Counted from the first letter of the stretch, positions 53,923 to 63,519 are shown. The stretch is 64,000 nucleotides of DNA from DATFVJ01 sp963826515 (GCA_963826515.1 CAWGXI010000002.1:62001-126000), one strand, 5' to 3'. Numbers and translations: made by a program. Notes: a model not told the origin generated them from the sequence alone.

Positions 53923-54369
53923 TCACGGCGCTGACATCAGCAGGACCGGAACGGTGCCGGTACGCACGGCCGCCTGTGCGACGTGGCCGAGCTTCCCGGC
54001 TAGCGCACCGCCGTCGCCGTGACGGCCGAGCACCAGCAGGTCGAATCCGTGCTCAGCTGCGTAGCCGCACACGGCACGGGCGATGTGCTGGTCCGCAGCG
54101 AACTGCAGGGTCATCCGGGCGCACCCAGGACCGGCAAGCTCCAGGCGCAGTTCCTCGAACGGCCAGCGGACCCGGTCACGCGCGGCATCCCTGTCCGCGG
54201 ACCGCTCAGCCGCCGTCTCGGCGTGCCCCCCGGGCGGCAGCACCGCCAGCGCGACCACCTGGCCCTGTTCGTCCCCGGCGATGGCCGCGGCAGCGCGCAG
54301 CGCCGCGGCGGCGTCCCTCGAAGCATCCCATCCGACAAGCATCCGGCGAAACAGCCGAGCTGCGGGCAT
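53923..54369 (-). CDS. universal stress protein (UspA fold), 148 aa
   Basis: ATG 54369 after GGAAGGAGG. FRRMLVGWDASRDAAAALRA gives the first strand with the usual Asp; QVVALAVLPPGG; HGFDLLVLGRHGDGGALAGK has the ATP-loop-like GRHGxGG variant of G2xG9xGS; VAQAAVRTGTVPVLLMS. A normal single-domain length. Possibly ATP-binding, though the loop differs from consensus. It is convergent with murJ. Confidence 0.85.
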   Translation of the reverse strand: MPAARLFRRMLVGWDASRDAAAALRAAAAIAGDEQGQVVALAVLPPGGHAETAAERSADRDAARDRVRWPFEELRLELAGPGCARMTLQFAADQHIARAVCGYAAEHGFDLLVLGRHGDGGALAGKLGHVAQAAVRTGTVPVLLMSAP

Positions 54370-54639
54370 CAGTCCTCCTTCCCTGGATCCGCGCCACTGG
54401 ATCCCGATCCTCCCGGCTAGCACTGTCCTCCCGCGGCTGGCGCGGCCGCAAGCCTTTCCGGCCGGTGCGGCGGAAGGCCTGCGGCCGGTACTGCCGCGGC
54501 GCACGCCACCCTCACCCGAGCGGTGCCGGGCGCGGACAGCTACTCGTAGCCGAGACGAGGGCACATCTGGCCCCGAGCGCAGTCACGGATCTGGCGGCGT
54601 CACCCGCGACGATCACGACTGGCCGAGCCTTGAGCTCAC

Positions 54640-54930
54640 GTTGGTCTCATTAGGGCGCGAGCGCCCTCCGCACGATCCGGTGCGCGATGGTGGCGATCGC
54701 GGCGTTGTGGGTGACACCAGCAGGGTACGGCCCTGCTGGTTAGGGTTCTGCGACACCTGCAGCACACCCCCGCCGGTCTCCAGGTCCAGCGCGCCGGCCG
54801 GCTCATCACACAACAGCAGCGCGGGATCTTGGCGCCCGCCCGGGCGATCGCCGCCCGCTGCTGCTCGCCCCCGGGACAGCTGCGCGGGGAAATGATCCGC
54901 GCGGCTCGGCGACGGTGAGCCAGGCGGGTG
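54640..54930 (-). pseudogene. ABC transporter ATPase fragment
   Basis: SCPGGEQQRAAIARAGAK (signature motif, normally LSGGEQQR), then in another frame LLLCDEPAGALDLETGGGVL, QVSQNPNQQGRTLLV (Walker B and D loop). Frameshifted at least twice. It resembles MacB/LolD-type ATPases. The Walker A half and the permease are missing. Confidence 0.72.
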
Positions 54931-54986
54931 CGGCGGCGAGGGAGCACGGGTGACAGGGCGGCGCGGATCCGGGTTTGCTCAGGTCG

Positions 54987-55880
54987 ATGCTGCCGGTAAG
55001 ATGTGGCCCCGTGCCATGGAAGCGGGCGGTCTACAGGCTAGTTAACGGGGCGCTGCGGCCCACCATCGGCTACGAGCTGCAGCGCCCTCCGGGACACCGG
55101 TCATGGCGGCTGCCGCCACCGCGAGACGGGCGCCTGCTGGTGGCACCGGTGTTCATCTTCTCTGCAGCGCGGTCTGGGTCGACGCTGCTGCGAGCCATCC
55201 TGGGCAGCCACTCCCAGCTATACGCGCCCCCCGAGGTACCCTTGGCGCATCTGGGGGCTCGTGCGGATACGCGGTGGATCCAGGTGTCCATGGAAACTCT
55301 CAAGCTGACCGCCGAAGATCTTGATCACATGCTATGGGACCGCGTGCTGGCCGACGCCTTGTCGCGCAGCGGCAAGCCCACCATTGTGGCAAAGACGCCC
55401 AGCAACGTGCTGATTTGGAGGCGGATCGCCAGATGCTGGCCGGACGCCCGGTTCATCTTCCTGCTGCGCCACCCAGTGGCTGCGGTCACCTCGCTGCACG
55501 CCTCCTGGGACCCGGCGTGGCACCCCGGCGAGTCCGGCAGCCTTGCCGATGCCATCAGCAAGGGTGTGCGGTCCATGACCTGTGTTGACGAAGCGCGCCG
55601 GGCGCTGCCCGGCGTCACCGTCCGCTACGAGGACCTGACCGCCGACCCAGAGCAGGCGACCCGTCTGCTGTGCGACTTCCTCGGCGTGCCGTTCGAGCCC
55701 GCCATGCTCAACTACGGCCGGTTCGCCCACAACCGCTTCGCGCCCGGTGTCGGCGACGCTTCAGACAAGATCCGCTCCGGCCGCATCCAGCCCTCGGTGC
55801 CGCCGCCGATGCCTGCCGACATCCCCGCCGCGCTGAAAGACGTCTGCGCCACCTTGGGCTACCCGGATCACGCGCCCTAG
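54987..55880 (+). CDS. sulfotransferase-family protein (297 aa)
   Basis: Start ATG 54987; GTG 55011 is nearly as likely and TTG 54975 is less so. VFIFSAARSGSTLLRAILGS is the 5'-phosphosulfate loop, FIFLLRHPVAAVTSLHASWD the 3'-phosphate motif with Arg and Ser, and LPGVTVRYEDLTADPEQATR, LLCDFLGVPFEPAML the typical C-terminal part of Sulfotransfer_3 proteins. It would transfer sulfate from PAPS to a small molecule or lipid; acceptor unknown. Single gene, intact. Confidence 0.88.
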   Translation: MLPVRCGPVPWKRAVYRLVNGALRPTIGYELQRPPGHRSWRLPPPRDGRLLVAPVFIFSAARSGSTLLRAILGSHSQLYAPPEVPLAHLGARADTRWIQVSMETLKLTAEDLDHMLWDRVLADALSRSGKPTIVAKTPSNVLIWRRIARCWPDARFIFLLRHPVAAVTSLHASWDPAWHPGESGSLADAISKGVRSMTCVDEARRALPGVTVRYEDLTADPEQATRLLCDFLGVPFEPAMLNYGRFAHNRFAPGVGDASDKIRSGRIQPSVPPPMPADIPAALKDVCATLGYPDHAP

Positions 55881-56166
55881 GCCGCTACCGGACCGCCTGG
55901 GCACTGCGGCTGACGAACAGGCCGGTCCGTCCCGGGCAACTGGGGCCCCCGAGACCCTCCAGCAGGTAGCAGAACGGCCGCCAGTAATTCGGCTCCACCG
56001 TGCAGGGTGCTTTGGCGAGCCCTGGCCGTTTGAAAGGTCACGCACAGCGGTTTCGCAGCTGCGGTTCTATGCTTTGTGTTGCTGAACGGGACATGGCCGC
56101 CCATCCGCGGCGGCGCGGAAACCGGCCCCTGAGCGGTCGGGAAGGCCAAGGAAGGCCGCTACTGGC

Positions 56167-56967
56167 ATGGGTGACAGGTGCGTGGACGAGGCCCCGCCTG
56201 GCGGCGCCGACTGTGCTGCGGCCGGCGGGAAGAGCCGGCGTAAGCCGCGCGCTCGGCGGCGGCTGCTGTTGCTGGTGACGTCCGGCATTGCCGTCGTCGT
56301 GCTCGCAGCGGTGGCCGCCTCATCTGCTTACCTCGTGGCGCGGCATGACCGGAACCTTCACCCCCGCCCCTACGGCATCCCCGCGAGCGTCCCGGCCAGC
56401 CTGGCCTATCTGATGGGGCTTTCTCCGATTCCGCCAAAGACCGCGCCCAGCTTCACCCTCACCGACCAGGCGGGGCGGACGATGGCGCTGTCGGGCTTCC
56501 GCGGCAAGGTCGTGGTCCTGGAATTCATGGACCCGCACTGCACCGACATCTGCCCGATCGTGTCGGCTGAGTTCCTCCGCGCCTACCACGACCTCGGACC
56601 GCTGGCAAGCCGGGTGGTGTTCGCCACGGTCAACGTGAACCAGTACCACGCTGCCATCACCGATGTGGCGGCGTTCTCGCGCGAACAGCAGCTCACGTCG
56701 ATTCCGGGCTGGCATTTCTTCACTGGCGCCGTCCCGGGCCTGCGCGCGGTCTGGCGCGCCTATGGCATCGATGTCCAGGCGCCCGACCCGGAGGCTGACA
56801 TCGTCCACACCTCCGCCGCCTATTTCATCGATCCCGAGGGCAGGGAAAGATACGTCGCCACGCCGACGGTCGATCACACCAAGTCGGGCAAGGCGTTCCT
56901 GCCCCCAGACCAGCTCGCCGCCTGGGGGCATGGGATCGCGCTGCTGGCGCGCGACCTAGCCCGGTGA
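56167..56967 (+). CDS. SCO1/SenC-type thioredoxin-fold protein
   Basis: ATG 56167, 266 residues. A basic N-terminus then one membrane helix LLLLVTSGIAVVVLAAVAAS (about 33-52) anchors it outside the membrane. The domain from about 85: TAPSFTLTDQAGRTMALSGF, RGKVVVLEFMDPHCTDICPI with CxxxC (Cys-Thr-Asp-Ile-Cys) and the third copper ligand His in ADIVHTSAAYFIDPEGRERY. It is likely a copper chaperone or thiol redoxin for cytochrome oxidase CuA assembly. No oxidase genes nearby. Confidence 0.9.
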   Translation: MGDRCVDEAPPGGADCAAAGGKSRRKPRARRRLLLLVTSGIAVVVLAAVAASSAYLVARHDRNLHPRPYGIPASVPASLAYLMGLSPIPPKTAPSFTLTDQAGRTMALSGFRGKVVVLEFMDPHCTDICPIVSAEFLRAYHDLGPLASRVVFATVNVNQYHAAITDVAAFSREQQLTSIPGWHFFTGAVPGLRAVWRAYGIDVQAPDPEADIVHTSAAYFIDPEGRERYVATPTVDHTKSGKAFLPPDQLAAWGHGIALLARDLAR

Positions 56968-57241
56968 CTGCCCCGCCTTCTCCAGCGTCTGCCCGCCGGC
57001 CGAGGCCTGTGGGCAACTCGGTGCGTGCGGACTCGTCTGGCACGGCCGGGCCAGTGTGGCAGGGCCAGTGTGGCAGGGAGCCCGCGGCCGACGCGGCGGC
57101 CGCGCCTCGGCGCTTGCACCTGCGCGGTGCATCGCCGGGCCAAAGTTCCAGTACGCGTTTAGCTCCCTGCTCGCAGGCGGCACAGGCCGCGACACCAAGC
57201 ACACAGACGGTGAGGAGCCGGAGCAATTGAGCCGAGGCTGA

Positions 57242-57463
57242 GTGATCCAGAAGTACTACCTGTCATTCCCGGATTCCGGAGAGCACGGGGCGGTGTACCT
57301 GTGGGAGTCGGCCGATGCGCTGCGGGCATTCAGCGGCAGCGACCTGGCTCGCACCATCCCCGATGCCTATCAGGTCGACGGCGACCCGCAGGTGGAGATA
57401 GCTGACGTGGCGCTGGTTCTGCACGACGGCGCCGCCCGGCCGGAGCAGCCCGCGACTGCCTGA
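57242..57463 (+). CDS. YdhR/mono-oxygenase-like small protein, probably N-truncated
   Basis: GTG 57242 lies directly after an in-frame TGA. 73 residues: IQKYYLSFPDSGEHGAVYLW, ESADALRAFSGSDLARTIPD is the second half of the ferredoxin-like fold of YdhR-type or antibiotic-biosynthesis mono-oxygenase-like proteins, usually about 100 residues; the first beta-alpha unit is missing. It may be a remnant that is still translated. Confidence 0.6.
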   Translation: MIQKYYLSFPDSGEHGAVYLWESADALRAFSGSDLARTIPDAYQVDGDPQVEIADVALVLHDGAARPEQPATA

Positions 57464-57600
57464 ACGAGGCGGGGCCGGTGAGCCGTGGCAGCTTGCCCTG
57501 CGCGATCCACTCGGGGGGCCCACCTGCCGGGGTCGAAGTTTCGTGGAGCCCGGCACGCAGCACTTGACAACCACGGGCATCCGCGGCGGCGGGCATGTCA

Positions 57601-58041
57601 TCAGCTGGGATCCCTGGGCCGATCGTCGGGCACGATCACCACCGGGCAACGGCTGTGGTGAGCGCACTTGATGCTAACCGACCCGAGCACGAGTCCGGCG
57701 AAGCCGCCGAGGCCGCGGGACCCAACGACGAGCAGGTCCGCGGCACCGGAACGCGCGCACAGCATCGTCCCAGGGTCTCCCTCGAGCACGAGCGGATCGA
57801 TCTCGACGGCGGGATTCTGGCCGACGACCTCCGCGACGGTCGCCGCCAGGCGCTTCCTCGCGCCCTCGGCGATACGCTTGTCCACTGGCCAATAACGGTC
57901 GCTGCCGTAGTCGAACGTCCTCTGCCACACGATCACCGCCTGGATGACCGCTCCGCGTGCCGCGGCGTCCCCGATGGCCCAGCGCAACGCCTGCCGCGAG
58001 CCTTCGGAGCCGTCGACACCCACCAGAATCGCGCCGACCAC
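57601..58041 (-). CDS. universal stress protein (UspA), 146 aa
   Basis: GTG 58041 follows GGAGGTGGAGG. GAILVGVDGSEGSRQALRWA, IGDAAARGAVIQAVIVWQRT, ADLLVVGSRGLGGFAGLVLG and SVSIKCAHHSRCPVVIVPD: the full ATP-binding signature G2xG9xGS is present, so this copy should bind ATP. The second Usp of the window and closer to consensus than 53923-54369. Confidence 0.92.
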   Translation of the reverse strand: MVGAILVGVDGSEGSRQALRWAIGDAAARGAVIQAVIVWQRTFDYGSDRYWPVDKRIAEGARKRLAATVAEVVGQNPAVEIDPLVLEGDPGTMLCARSGAADLLVVGSRGLGGFAGLVLGSVSIKCAHHSRCPVVIVPDDRPRDPS

Positions 58042-58224
58042 CCTCCACCTCCATAAGCTGGCCTGCCGGCAGCCACCACCGTTCATCCGCCGGCCGGCTA
58101 CGTCATTACGCCGACGCCGGACTGCTATCAACCGCATGGCCGAGGCCGGCCTTCTCACACTGCCATGCCCGTCGTAGCTCACGCAGACTTGTGCCCACGA
58201 AGGGCCTGCCAACGGAGGAGGGTC

Positions 58225-58524
58225 ATGAGCGCGATGAGCAGAGGCCAGGCGCCGTCACAGGTGCCGGCGGTCGCGGAGGGCGTGAAGCAGCCCGATGAGG
58301 GAGCTCTCTTTCGCGGGAGTAAGTCCTACGCCGTCCAGGCAGTGCCGCTGGGTGTCGAAGGGATTTTGATGCCGTGCCCGGGTCCGATCTGCCAAGGCTC
58401 CCATGCCCACCCATTCTCCAGCGGGCTGCCAACAACGGAGAGGCGCGCTCCTCGCAGCGCCGCGCCGGCCGCCAGCGTGGATCGCGGCGCTGACGGGCCG
58501 CGGCGCATGCGCGGCAGCCGTTAA
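58225..58524 (+). CDS. hypothetical protein with strong ribosome site (99 aa)
   Basis: GGAGGAGGGTC precedes ATG 58225. The first 50 residues (MSAMSRGQAPSQVPAVAEGV, KQPDEGALFRGSKSYAVQAV, PLGVEGILMPCPG) look plausible as protein; the rest is Arg/Ala-rich. Its stop TAA falls in the left arm/loop junction of palindromic repeat copy 2. No family recognised, and it may be truncated by the repeat. Confidence 0.35.
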   Translation: MSAMSRGQAPSQVPAVAEGVKQPDEGALFRGSKSYAVQAVPLGVEGILMPCPGPICQGSHAHPFSSGLPTTERRAPRSAAPAASVDRGADGPRRMRGSR

Positions 58525-58550
58525 GGATCTTGATACCGAACGGTTGCCAC
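58511..58550. repeat. 40-bp palindromic repeat, copy 2
   Basis: The left arm GCGGCAGCCGTT is perfect, the right arm AACGGTTGCCAC pairs at 10 of 12, and the 16-base loop contains GGATCTTGATACCG. Same spacing as copies 1 and 3. Confidence 0.88.
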
Positions 58551-58785
58551 GTCGCGTGCCCGTATCTTCGGCGGCCAACGGGCTGGCCGTCGAGGGGCGT
58601 ACGCCAGGAGGCGACGCGTGCGAGGGCGCGTTGCGGGTCGAGCGTGGCAACGTAGCGCAGAGCCGCATGCCAGGGGCCGTGCCCCCTGAACCACGGCACG
58701 GGCCGGGTGCTGTTTCTTCGCCAAGGCGGCGGGCAGGTAGCGCCTTGTGATCTGTCCGCCGATGCCCCGCTCGCGGCGCTGACAC

Positions 58786-60321
58786 ATGGCGGTGCGCGGT
58801 ATTGCCGCTTGGCTCGTGTCGGCCGGCGGGACCGCCGCGCAGTCGGCACGGACCCGCCTGACCGTGACGCTCGGCGGCCCCGCGAGGACGCGCGTCATCG
58901 TCCTGCTGGCGTGTGTGCTCGGCCTGAGCAGCGCCGACGTGGCGACGGTCGGAGCGTCGGCGACCGAGCTACGGCAAGCCCTGGGCATCAGCAACACCGA
59001 CATAGGCCTGCTCGTCACGGTGACATCCCTGGTGGCCGCCGCGGCGAGCCTGCCGTTCGGTGTCCTCGCAGACCGGGTGCGCCGCACCTGGACACTGGGC
59101 GCGGCGATCGCGTGCTGGGCGGCCGCCATGATCTGGAGCGCCACCGCTGGCAGCTTCGGTGACCTGATGCTCGCGCGGCTGTTCCTCGGCATGGTGACCG
59201 CGGCAGCCGGGCCGCTGGTGGCCTCGCTCATCGGGGACTTCTTTCCCGGTTCGGAGCGGGGCCGCGTCTACGGCTACATCCTCGCCGGCGAACTCGCGGG
59301 CGCCGGATTCGGCTTCGCCGTCACCGGTGACATCGCGGCGCTGTCCTGGCGGGCGGCGTTCGTCATCCTGGCCATCCCCGCGTTCCTGCTCGCGTGGGCG
59401 GTGGCCCGTCTGCCCGAACCCGCGCGCGGCGGCCACGGCGCGCTCCTTCCTGAGGCAGCAAGTGATCACCTCGATGACCGGAGCGGCACCAGGCCCGCCG
59501 ACGGCGCCAGCGCAGATCATGTCGGGGCAGCGGCAGGGAGCGGCGCCGCGGCCGATGCCGGGGCAGAGACCGACGCCGGGACCGACGCGCAACGGCTCGC
59601 CGGCCAACGGGGTCTTTCCCCCGATCCCGCGCTCGTCCTTCGCGTTGATCCCCGCCAGTTGTCCCTGCCGGCGGCCGCCCGCTACGTCTTGCGCGTCCGC
59701 ACCAACGTGGTCTTGATCATCGCCAGCGCCTGCGGTTACTACTTCCTGGCCGGCGTGGAGATCTTCGGCACCGAGTTCACCAAGGCGCAGTACCGCATCA
59801 ACCAGGCGGTGGCGAACCTTGTCCTGCTCGTCCTCGGGGCCGGCGCGATCGGCGGCGTGCTCGCGGGTGGGGCAGCCGGCGACGCTCTGCTGCGCCGGCG
59901 GCATCTGACCGCGCGGATCCTGGTTGCCGCCCTTGCGGCGACGGCAACCTTCGTGCTATTCATACCGGCCCTGTTCACCCGCGACCTGATCGCCGCTTTG
60001 CCCTACCTGATCGCGGCCACCTTCTGCCTGTCGGCCCAGAACCCGCCGCTGGACGCCGCCCGGCTCGACATCATGCCACCGCTACTTTGGGGCCGGGCGG
60101 AGTCGATCCGCAGCGTCCTGCGGTCGCTCGCCCAGGCACTCGCGCCGCTGCTGTTCGGCGTCGTCGCCGACCACGTCTTCGGCGGTGGCCGAACCGGCCT
60201 GCAGCAGACGTTCGCCGTCATGCTGGCGCCAATGGCGGCCAGCGCCGTCCTGCTCTACCACGCCCGCCGCACCTACCCCGCCGACGTGGCCGCGGCGGCG
60301 GCACACCGCCCGGGGAGCTGA
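58786..60321 (+). CDS. MFS transporter (511 aa)
   Basis: ATG 58786. Twelve-span major facilitator layout: the first span VIVLLACVLGLSSADVATVG, LVAAAASLPFGVLADRVRRT with the A-motif (G-x-L-A-D-R-x-x-R) between spans 2 and 3, and LMLARLFLGMVTAAAGPLVA. A long Ala/Asp-rich cytoplasmic loop (about 225-285) separates the halves. The second half begins NVVLIIASACGYYFLAGVEI. It is nearest the spinster-like/hexuronate-type drug or metabolite exporters; substrate unknown. Intact. Confidence 0.9.
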   Translation: MAVRGIAAWLVSAGGTAAQSARTRLTVTLGGPARTRVIVLLACVLGLSSADVATVGASATELRQALGISNTDIGLLVTVTSLVAAAASLPFGVLADRVRRTWTLGAAIACWAAAMIWSATAGSFGDLMLARLFLGMVTAAAGPLVASLIGDFFPGSERGRVYGYILAGELAGAGFGFAVTGDIAALSWRAAFVILAIPAFLLAWAVARLPEPARGGHGALLPEAASDHLDDRSGTRPADGASADHVGAAAGSGAAADAGAETDAGTDAQRLAGQRGLSPDPALVLRVDPRQLSLPAAARYVLRVRTNVVLIIASACGYYFLAGVEIFGTEFTKAQYRINQAVANLVLLVLGAGAIGGVLAGGAAGDALLRRRHLTARILVAALAATATFVLFIPALFTRDLIAALPYLIAATFCLSAQNPPLDAARLDIMPPLLWGRAESIRSVLRSLAQALAPLLFGVVADHVFGGGRTGLQQTFAVMLAPMAASAVLLYHARRTYPADVAAAAAHRPGS

Positions 60322-60501
60322 CTTCCCCCACACCACGGCGTAAGCGATGCGGGTGCCTTCGTCGTGGACCTCTCCGAGTGACCTGCGATGACCCTTCCGT
60401 ACCACAGGGATCTGCATACGTGCCTGCTCATGGGGTAGCCCTGATCTCACCTGATCTCAGGGAGTATCGCGCTGCTCAGCGCGGAAAGGAGGTGATGCTC
60501 T

Positions 60502-60885
60502 ATGACTTCGCCGTCACCGAGTGGGGACAGGTCTGCCCCTGCCCCCCCGTCTCAGGATCAGCCCGCGGGCCAGATGCCGCCTCAACACGTGGTGAGGCGC
60601 ACACGCATCGGCGGCGTGTGGGTCGCCTCGGTCTTGTTTGCCCTGGTGCTCGTGCTGCTCCTGATTTTCATTCTGGAGAATGGCCAGCGGGTGAACATTG
60701 GCTATTTCGGCGCACACGCTCACCTGCCACTCGGGGTTGCCCTGCTTTTCGCTGCGGTCTTGGGCGTCCTGCTCGTGGTGATCCCCGGAACCGCACGTAT
60801 CGTGCAATTGCGGGTCACCGCTCGCCGGCATCGCAAGAGCGACGCTGGACGAGGGGGCAAGCGACAGGGCCGCACCGATCACTGA
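60502..60885 (+). CDS. LapA-domain membrane protein (127 aa)
   Basis: GAAAGGAGGTGATGCTCT precedes ATG 60502. A Pro-rich cytosolic head, then RIGGVWVASVLFALVLVLLL and LPLGVALLFAAVLGVLLVVI as two membrane helices flanking ENGQRVNIGYFGAHAH, the conserved LapA/DUF1049 loop; a basic tail. Family members stabilise membrane or LPS-related complexes in proteobacteria; in actinomycetes the role is unknown. Confidence 0.85.
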   Translation: MTSPSPSGDRSAPAPPSQDQPAGQMPPQHVVRRTRIGGVWVASVLFALVLVLLLIFILENGQRVNIGYFGAHAHLPLGVALLFAAVLGVLLVVIPGTARIVQLRVTARRHRKSDAGRGGKRQGRTDH

Positions 60886-61409
60886 GCCCCCATCCTGCGT
60901 GCCCGGTCAATCCTGACGAGCATCCTTGCGAGCACGAACGGTAGCGGATACCGTTCGGCACCGGTGCCATGGCACTGGTGACGCTGGTCGGCGCGCACCC
61001 GCGCGGTGAGCCTCCTGCGGTTCCGGCGCCCCTGACAGCGGCCGCCCAGGGTTCCCGCTCCGGCGGGTGACAGCGCGCGGCAGCCGTTATGGACATTGAT
61101 GCCGAACGGCTGCCGCAGCGTGGCGCCCTCCCGCCAGCCGCCGCGGCCACCGCGGCAGTCCCCGCGTGCGTCCCGCGCCGCACCGGGTCGCGTGGGGCGC
61201 CAGGACGGCGCCGGTACCGGCCATCCATTGCTCTGTGCAAGTGTTGTGGCTGTGGGAGGCACCTTTCCTGGCCCTGGCTGACGGCCGCCTCGCCGGCACG
61301 GTTGGCCGCGTGGCCGCGGGATGCAAGCCCGGGATCAGGGGTACCGCTGCCCGGTGGGGCGGCGGCGGAAGGGGACGGTAGTGGCTCGCGCGTGCGCTGG
61401 TGTGTGGTG
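60886..61409. other. long leader region upstream of the antiporter
   Basis: 524 bp without a gene. It contains a small inverted repeat GAACGGTA / TACCGTTC (60935-60955), the palindrome GGCACCGGTGCC near 60957-60968, and palindromic repeat copy 3 (61077-61116). It may hold the antiporter promoter and a structured leader; no known riboswitch recognised. Confidence 0.45.
61077..61116. repeat. 40-bp palindromic repeat, copy 3
   Basis: Perfect 12-bp arms GCGGCAGCCGTT / AACGGCTGCCGC with the 16-base loop ATGGACATTGATGCCG. It lies 294 bp upstream of the antiporter start. Confidence 0.9.
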
Positions 61410-62930
61410 ATGGGTGCGGTTGACTCCTTTGGCCTGGCAGTGCTCGTGGCGGCGCTGGCCACGACCGCAGCGGTGCTGTCCAGCCGGGCCAGCGAACGCC
61501 TGCGGATTCCCGCTCCGGCGTTCTTCCTGGTCGGCGCGGCCGTGGCGTCAGATATCTGGCCCCGGCTTGGCGCGTTGTCGTTCACGGCGGTGGAGCGCGT
61601 CGTCACGCTGGCGCTGGCGGTCATCTTGTTCGACGGCGGGATGCGGGTCGGCTGGCGGCGGTTCCGCCCAGCGGCCGCCGCGATTGTCTGGCTCGGGGTG
61701 GCAGGCACGCTGGTCACCGCAGCGGCCGTCGCCGCCGCCGCGCATTTCTTCTTCTCGTTCGGCTGGCGCGCCGCCCTGCTGATAGGCACGGCGCTGGCGC
61801 CCACCGACCCGGCCGTGGTCTTCTCCGTGCTGGGCCGGCGCGAGGTCGGCGGGCGCAGCGGTGTGCTGCTGGAGGGTGAGTCCGGGGCCAACGACCCGGT
61901 CGGCATCGCCCTGCTGATCGCGCTGCTGACGGCCACCGGCACCGGGATGAGCGCAGCCGGCAGCGTGATCTTCGAGTTTGCCCTGCAGATGGGGGTCGGC
62001 GCCGCCGCCGGCGCCGCTGGCGGCCTGGCGCTGCTGGCGTTCATGCGGCGGGTGCCGCTGCCGAGCGAGGGCCTGTACCCGCTGCGCGTGCTGGCCGGGG
62101 CCCTGGCGATCTACGGTGCGGCCACCGTCGCGCGCGGGTCCGGTTTCCTGGCCGTGTTCATCGCGGGGATCGTCATCGGCGACGAACGCGCCCCCTACAA
62201 ACGGGAGATCGCACGCTTCCACTCCTCGCTGGCCAGCCTGGCCGAAGTGGTGGCGTTCGTGATGCTCGGGCTCACCATCGACCTGCAGGCCCTGACCCAC
62301 GCCTGGGCGTGGCTGATCGGCCTGGTGCTGGCGATCCTGCTGGCGCTGGTCATCCGGCCACTGCTCGCCGGTGTGTTGCTCTGGCCGGTGCGGCTGCGGC
62401 CCCCCGAACGGCTGTTCGTGCTATGGGCCGGCCTCAAGGGCGCCGTGCCGATCGTGCTCGGCGTGTTCATCGTGCAGGCCGGCGTCACGGGCGCCACCCG
62501 CATCTACGGGATCATCTTCGTTGTGGTGGCGTTCTCGGTCATCGTGCAGGGCGGGACGGTGCCGGCGGCTGCCCGGCGGCTGAAGATCCCGCTGCGCACC
62601 GTCGAACCCGAGCCCTGGAGCCTCGGCATACGGTTCCAGGCCGAACCCGAGGGCCTGCACCGCTGCACCGTCACCGCCGGCAGCGCAGCCGACAGCACCG
62701 CCATCGGTGACGTGCCCATGGCTGAGGACGCCTGGATCAGCCTCGTCATCCGCGGCGGGCGCCTCGTCCCCGCACACGCCGGTACCATGCTGCAGGCCGG
62801 AGACGAGATCGTCGTCCTCGCCCCTGCCGAACAGGCCGCGCAGCTGAACGAACTGTTCACCATGCCGCGCCGTCCTCCCCCCGAGGCCCCCCGCACACAC
62901 CGCTCCCACGAGGGAAAACCACCACCGTGA
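61410..62930 (+). CDS. CPA1-family cation/proton antiporter with regulatory C-domain
   Basis: ATG 61410 (MGAVDSFGLAVLVAALATTA) is chosen because the first span starts here. The membrane part, about 12-13 spans: LRIPAPAFFLVGAAVASDIW, ALAVILFDGGMRVGWRRFRP, ALAPTDPAVVFSVLGRREVG, and LLEGESGANDPVGIALLIAL with the ND ion-binding pair of the NhaP/CvrA type; ERLFVLWAGLKGAVPIVLGV. The cytosolic C-terminus (about 400-490) carries a TrkA-C-like module (GDVPMAEDAWISLVIRGGRL, LQAGDEIVVLAPAEQAAQL) that in related K+/H+ antiporters senses ligands such as nucleotides. 506 residues, intact. Confidence 0.92.
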   Translation: MGAVDSFGLAVLVAALATTAAVLSSRASERLRIPAPAFFLVGAAVASDIWPRLGALSFTAVERVVTLALAVILFDGGMRVGWRRFRPAAAAIVWLGVAGTLVTAAAVAAAAHFFFSFGWRAALLIGTALAPTDPAVVFSVLGRREVGGRSGVLLEGESGANDPVGIALLIALLTATGTGMSAAGSVIFEFALQMGVGAAAGAAGGLALLAFMRRVPLPSEGLYPLRVLAGALAIYGAATVARGSGFLAVFIAGIVIGDERAPYKREIARFHSSLASLAEVVAFVMLGLTIDLQALTHAWAWLIGLVLAILLALVIRPLLAGVLLWPVRLRPPERLFVLWAGLKGAVPIVLGVFIVQAGVTGATRIYGIIFVVVAFSVIVQGGTVPAAARRLKIPLRTVEPEPWSLGIRFQAEPEGLHRCTVTAGSAADSTAIGDVPMAEDAWISLVIRGGRLVPAHAGTMLQAGDEIVVLAPAEQAAQLNELFTMPRRPPPEAPRTHRSHEGKPPP

Positions 62931-62949
62931 CCCACCGGCGGGCCGGGTA

Positions 62950-63128
62950 GTCCGGTGGCGTGCGCGGCTGCGCGTGGTGCCACACGTAACCTGCTTGCGG
63001 AATGCCGGCACGGCATGGATGTTGCCGGGAACCGCGTAGTAGGCGATGTGCCCGCGCACCACGCTGCCCAGCCAGTGTCCCTGTTCTGCGATTGGCCAAT
63101 GACGCCGCCGCATGAGCAAGGCGTTCAC
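62950..63128 (-). pseudogene. group II intron reverse transcriptase, C-terminal fragment
   Basis: WLGSVVRGHIAYYAVPGNIH, AVPAFRKQVT is the maturase X-domain / GIIM motif (GH-x-YYAVPGN) found near the end of bacterial group II intron proteins. The usual following LRRRSQ-type motif is replaced. No intron RNA domain V recognised. A pure remnant. Confidence 0.68.
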
Positions 63129-63179
63129 CTCGCGCAGCTTGGCAGCGAGCCATCTGTGACACCTCCTGCCTTGTGTCTA

Positions 63180-63519
63180 TCAGGCAGGCTGTCCAATAAA
63201 CACGGCCGATCGGTCCCCCGGCGCGGGGAACCTGAACCGGCCCGGCCTCAGCACATACCGGCAGCCAGGGCTGCAGCCTAGACGCCGGACGCGACGCGGG
63301 GCGGCCGTGTCTGGACCTCCGCGAGGCCGAACTTCGTGAGCAGTTCCGCGGCGTGGGCCAGCCCTGGCCTCCGCCTGCCGCAGGTCGAGCAGCGGCCCGA
63401 TCGGCACCAGGTTCTCGGCGCCGGTGAGGTCCTCGTGCCGACAGCGCGAGCGCGGCGGACCGGGAGCAGTAGCTTCGTGCCTCCTCCGCCGCGCATGTAC
63501 GTCGCGCGTGGTCAGGTCC
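63180..63519. other. unassigned fragment zone
   Basis: The minus-strand text NLVPIGPLLDLRQAEA (across frames) and HAAELLTKFGLAEVQTRPPR has a coding look but no recognised family. It lies between the intron-protein tail and the integrase N-terminus, so may be element cargo debris. Confidence 0.3.
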
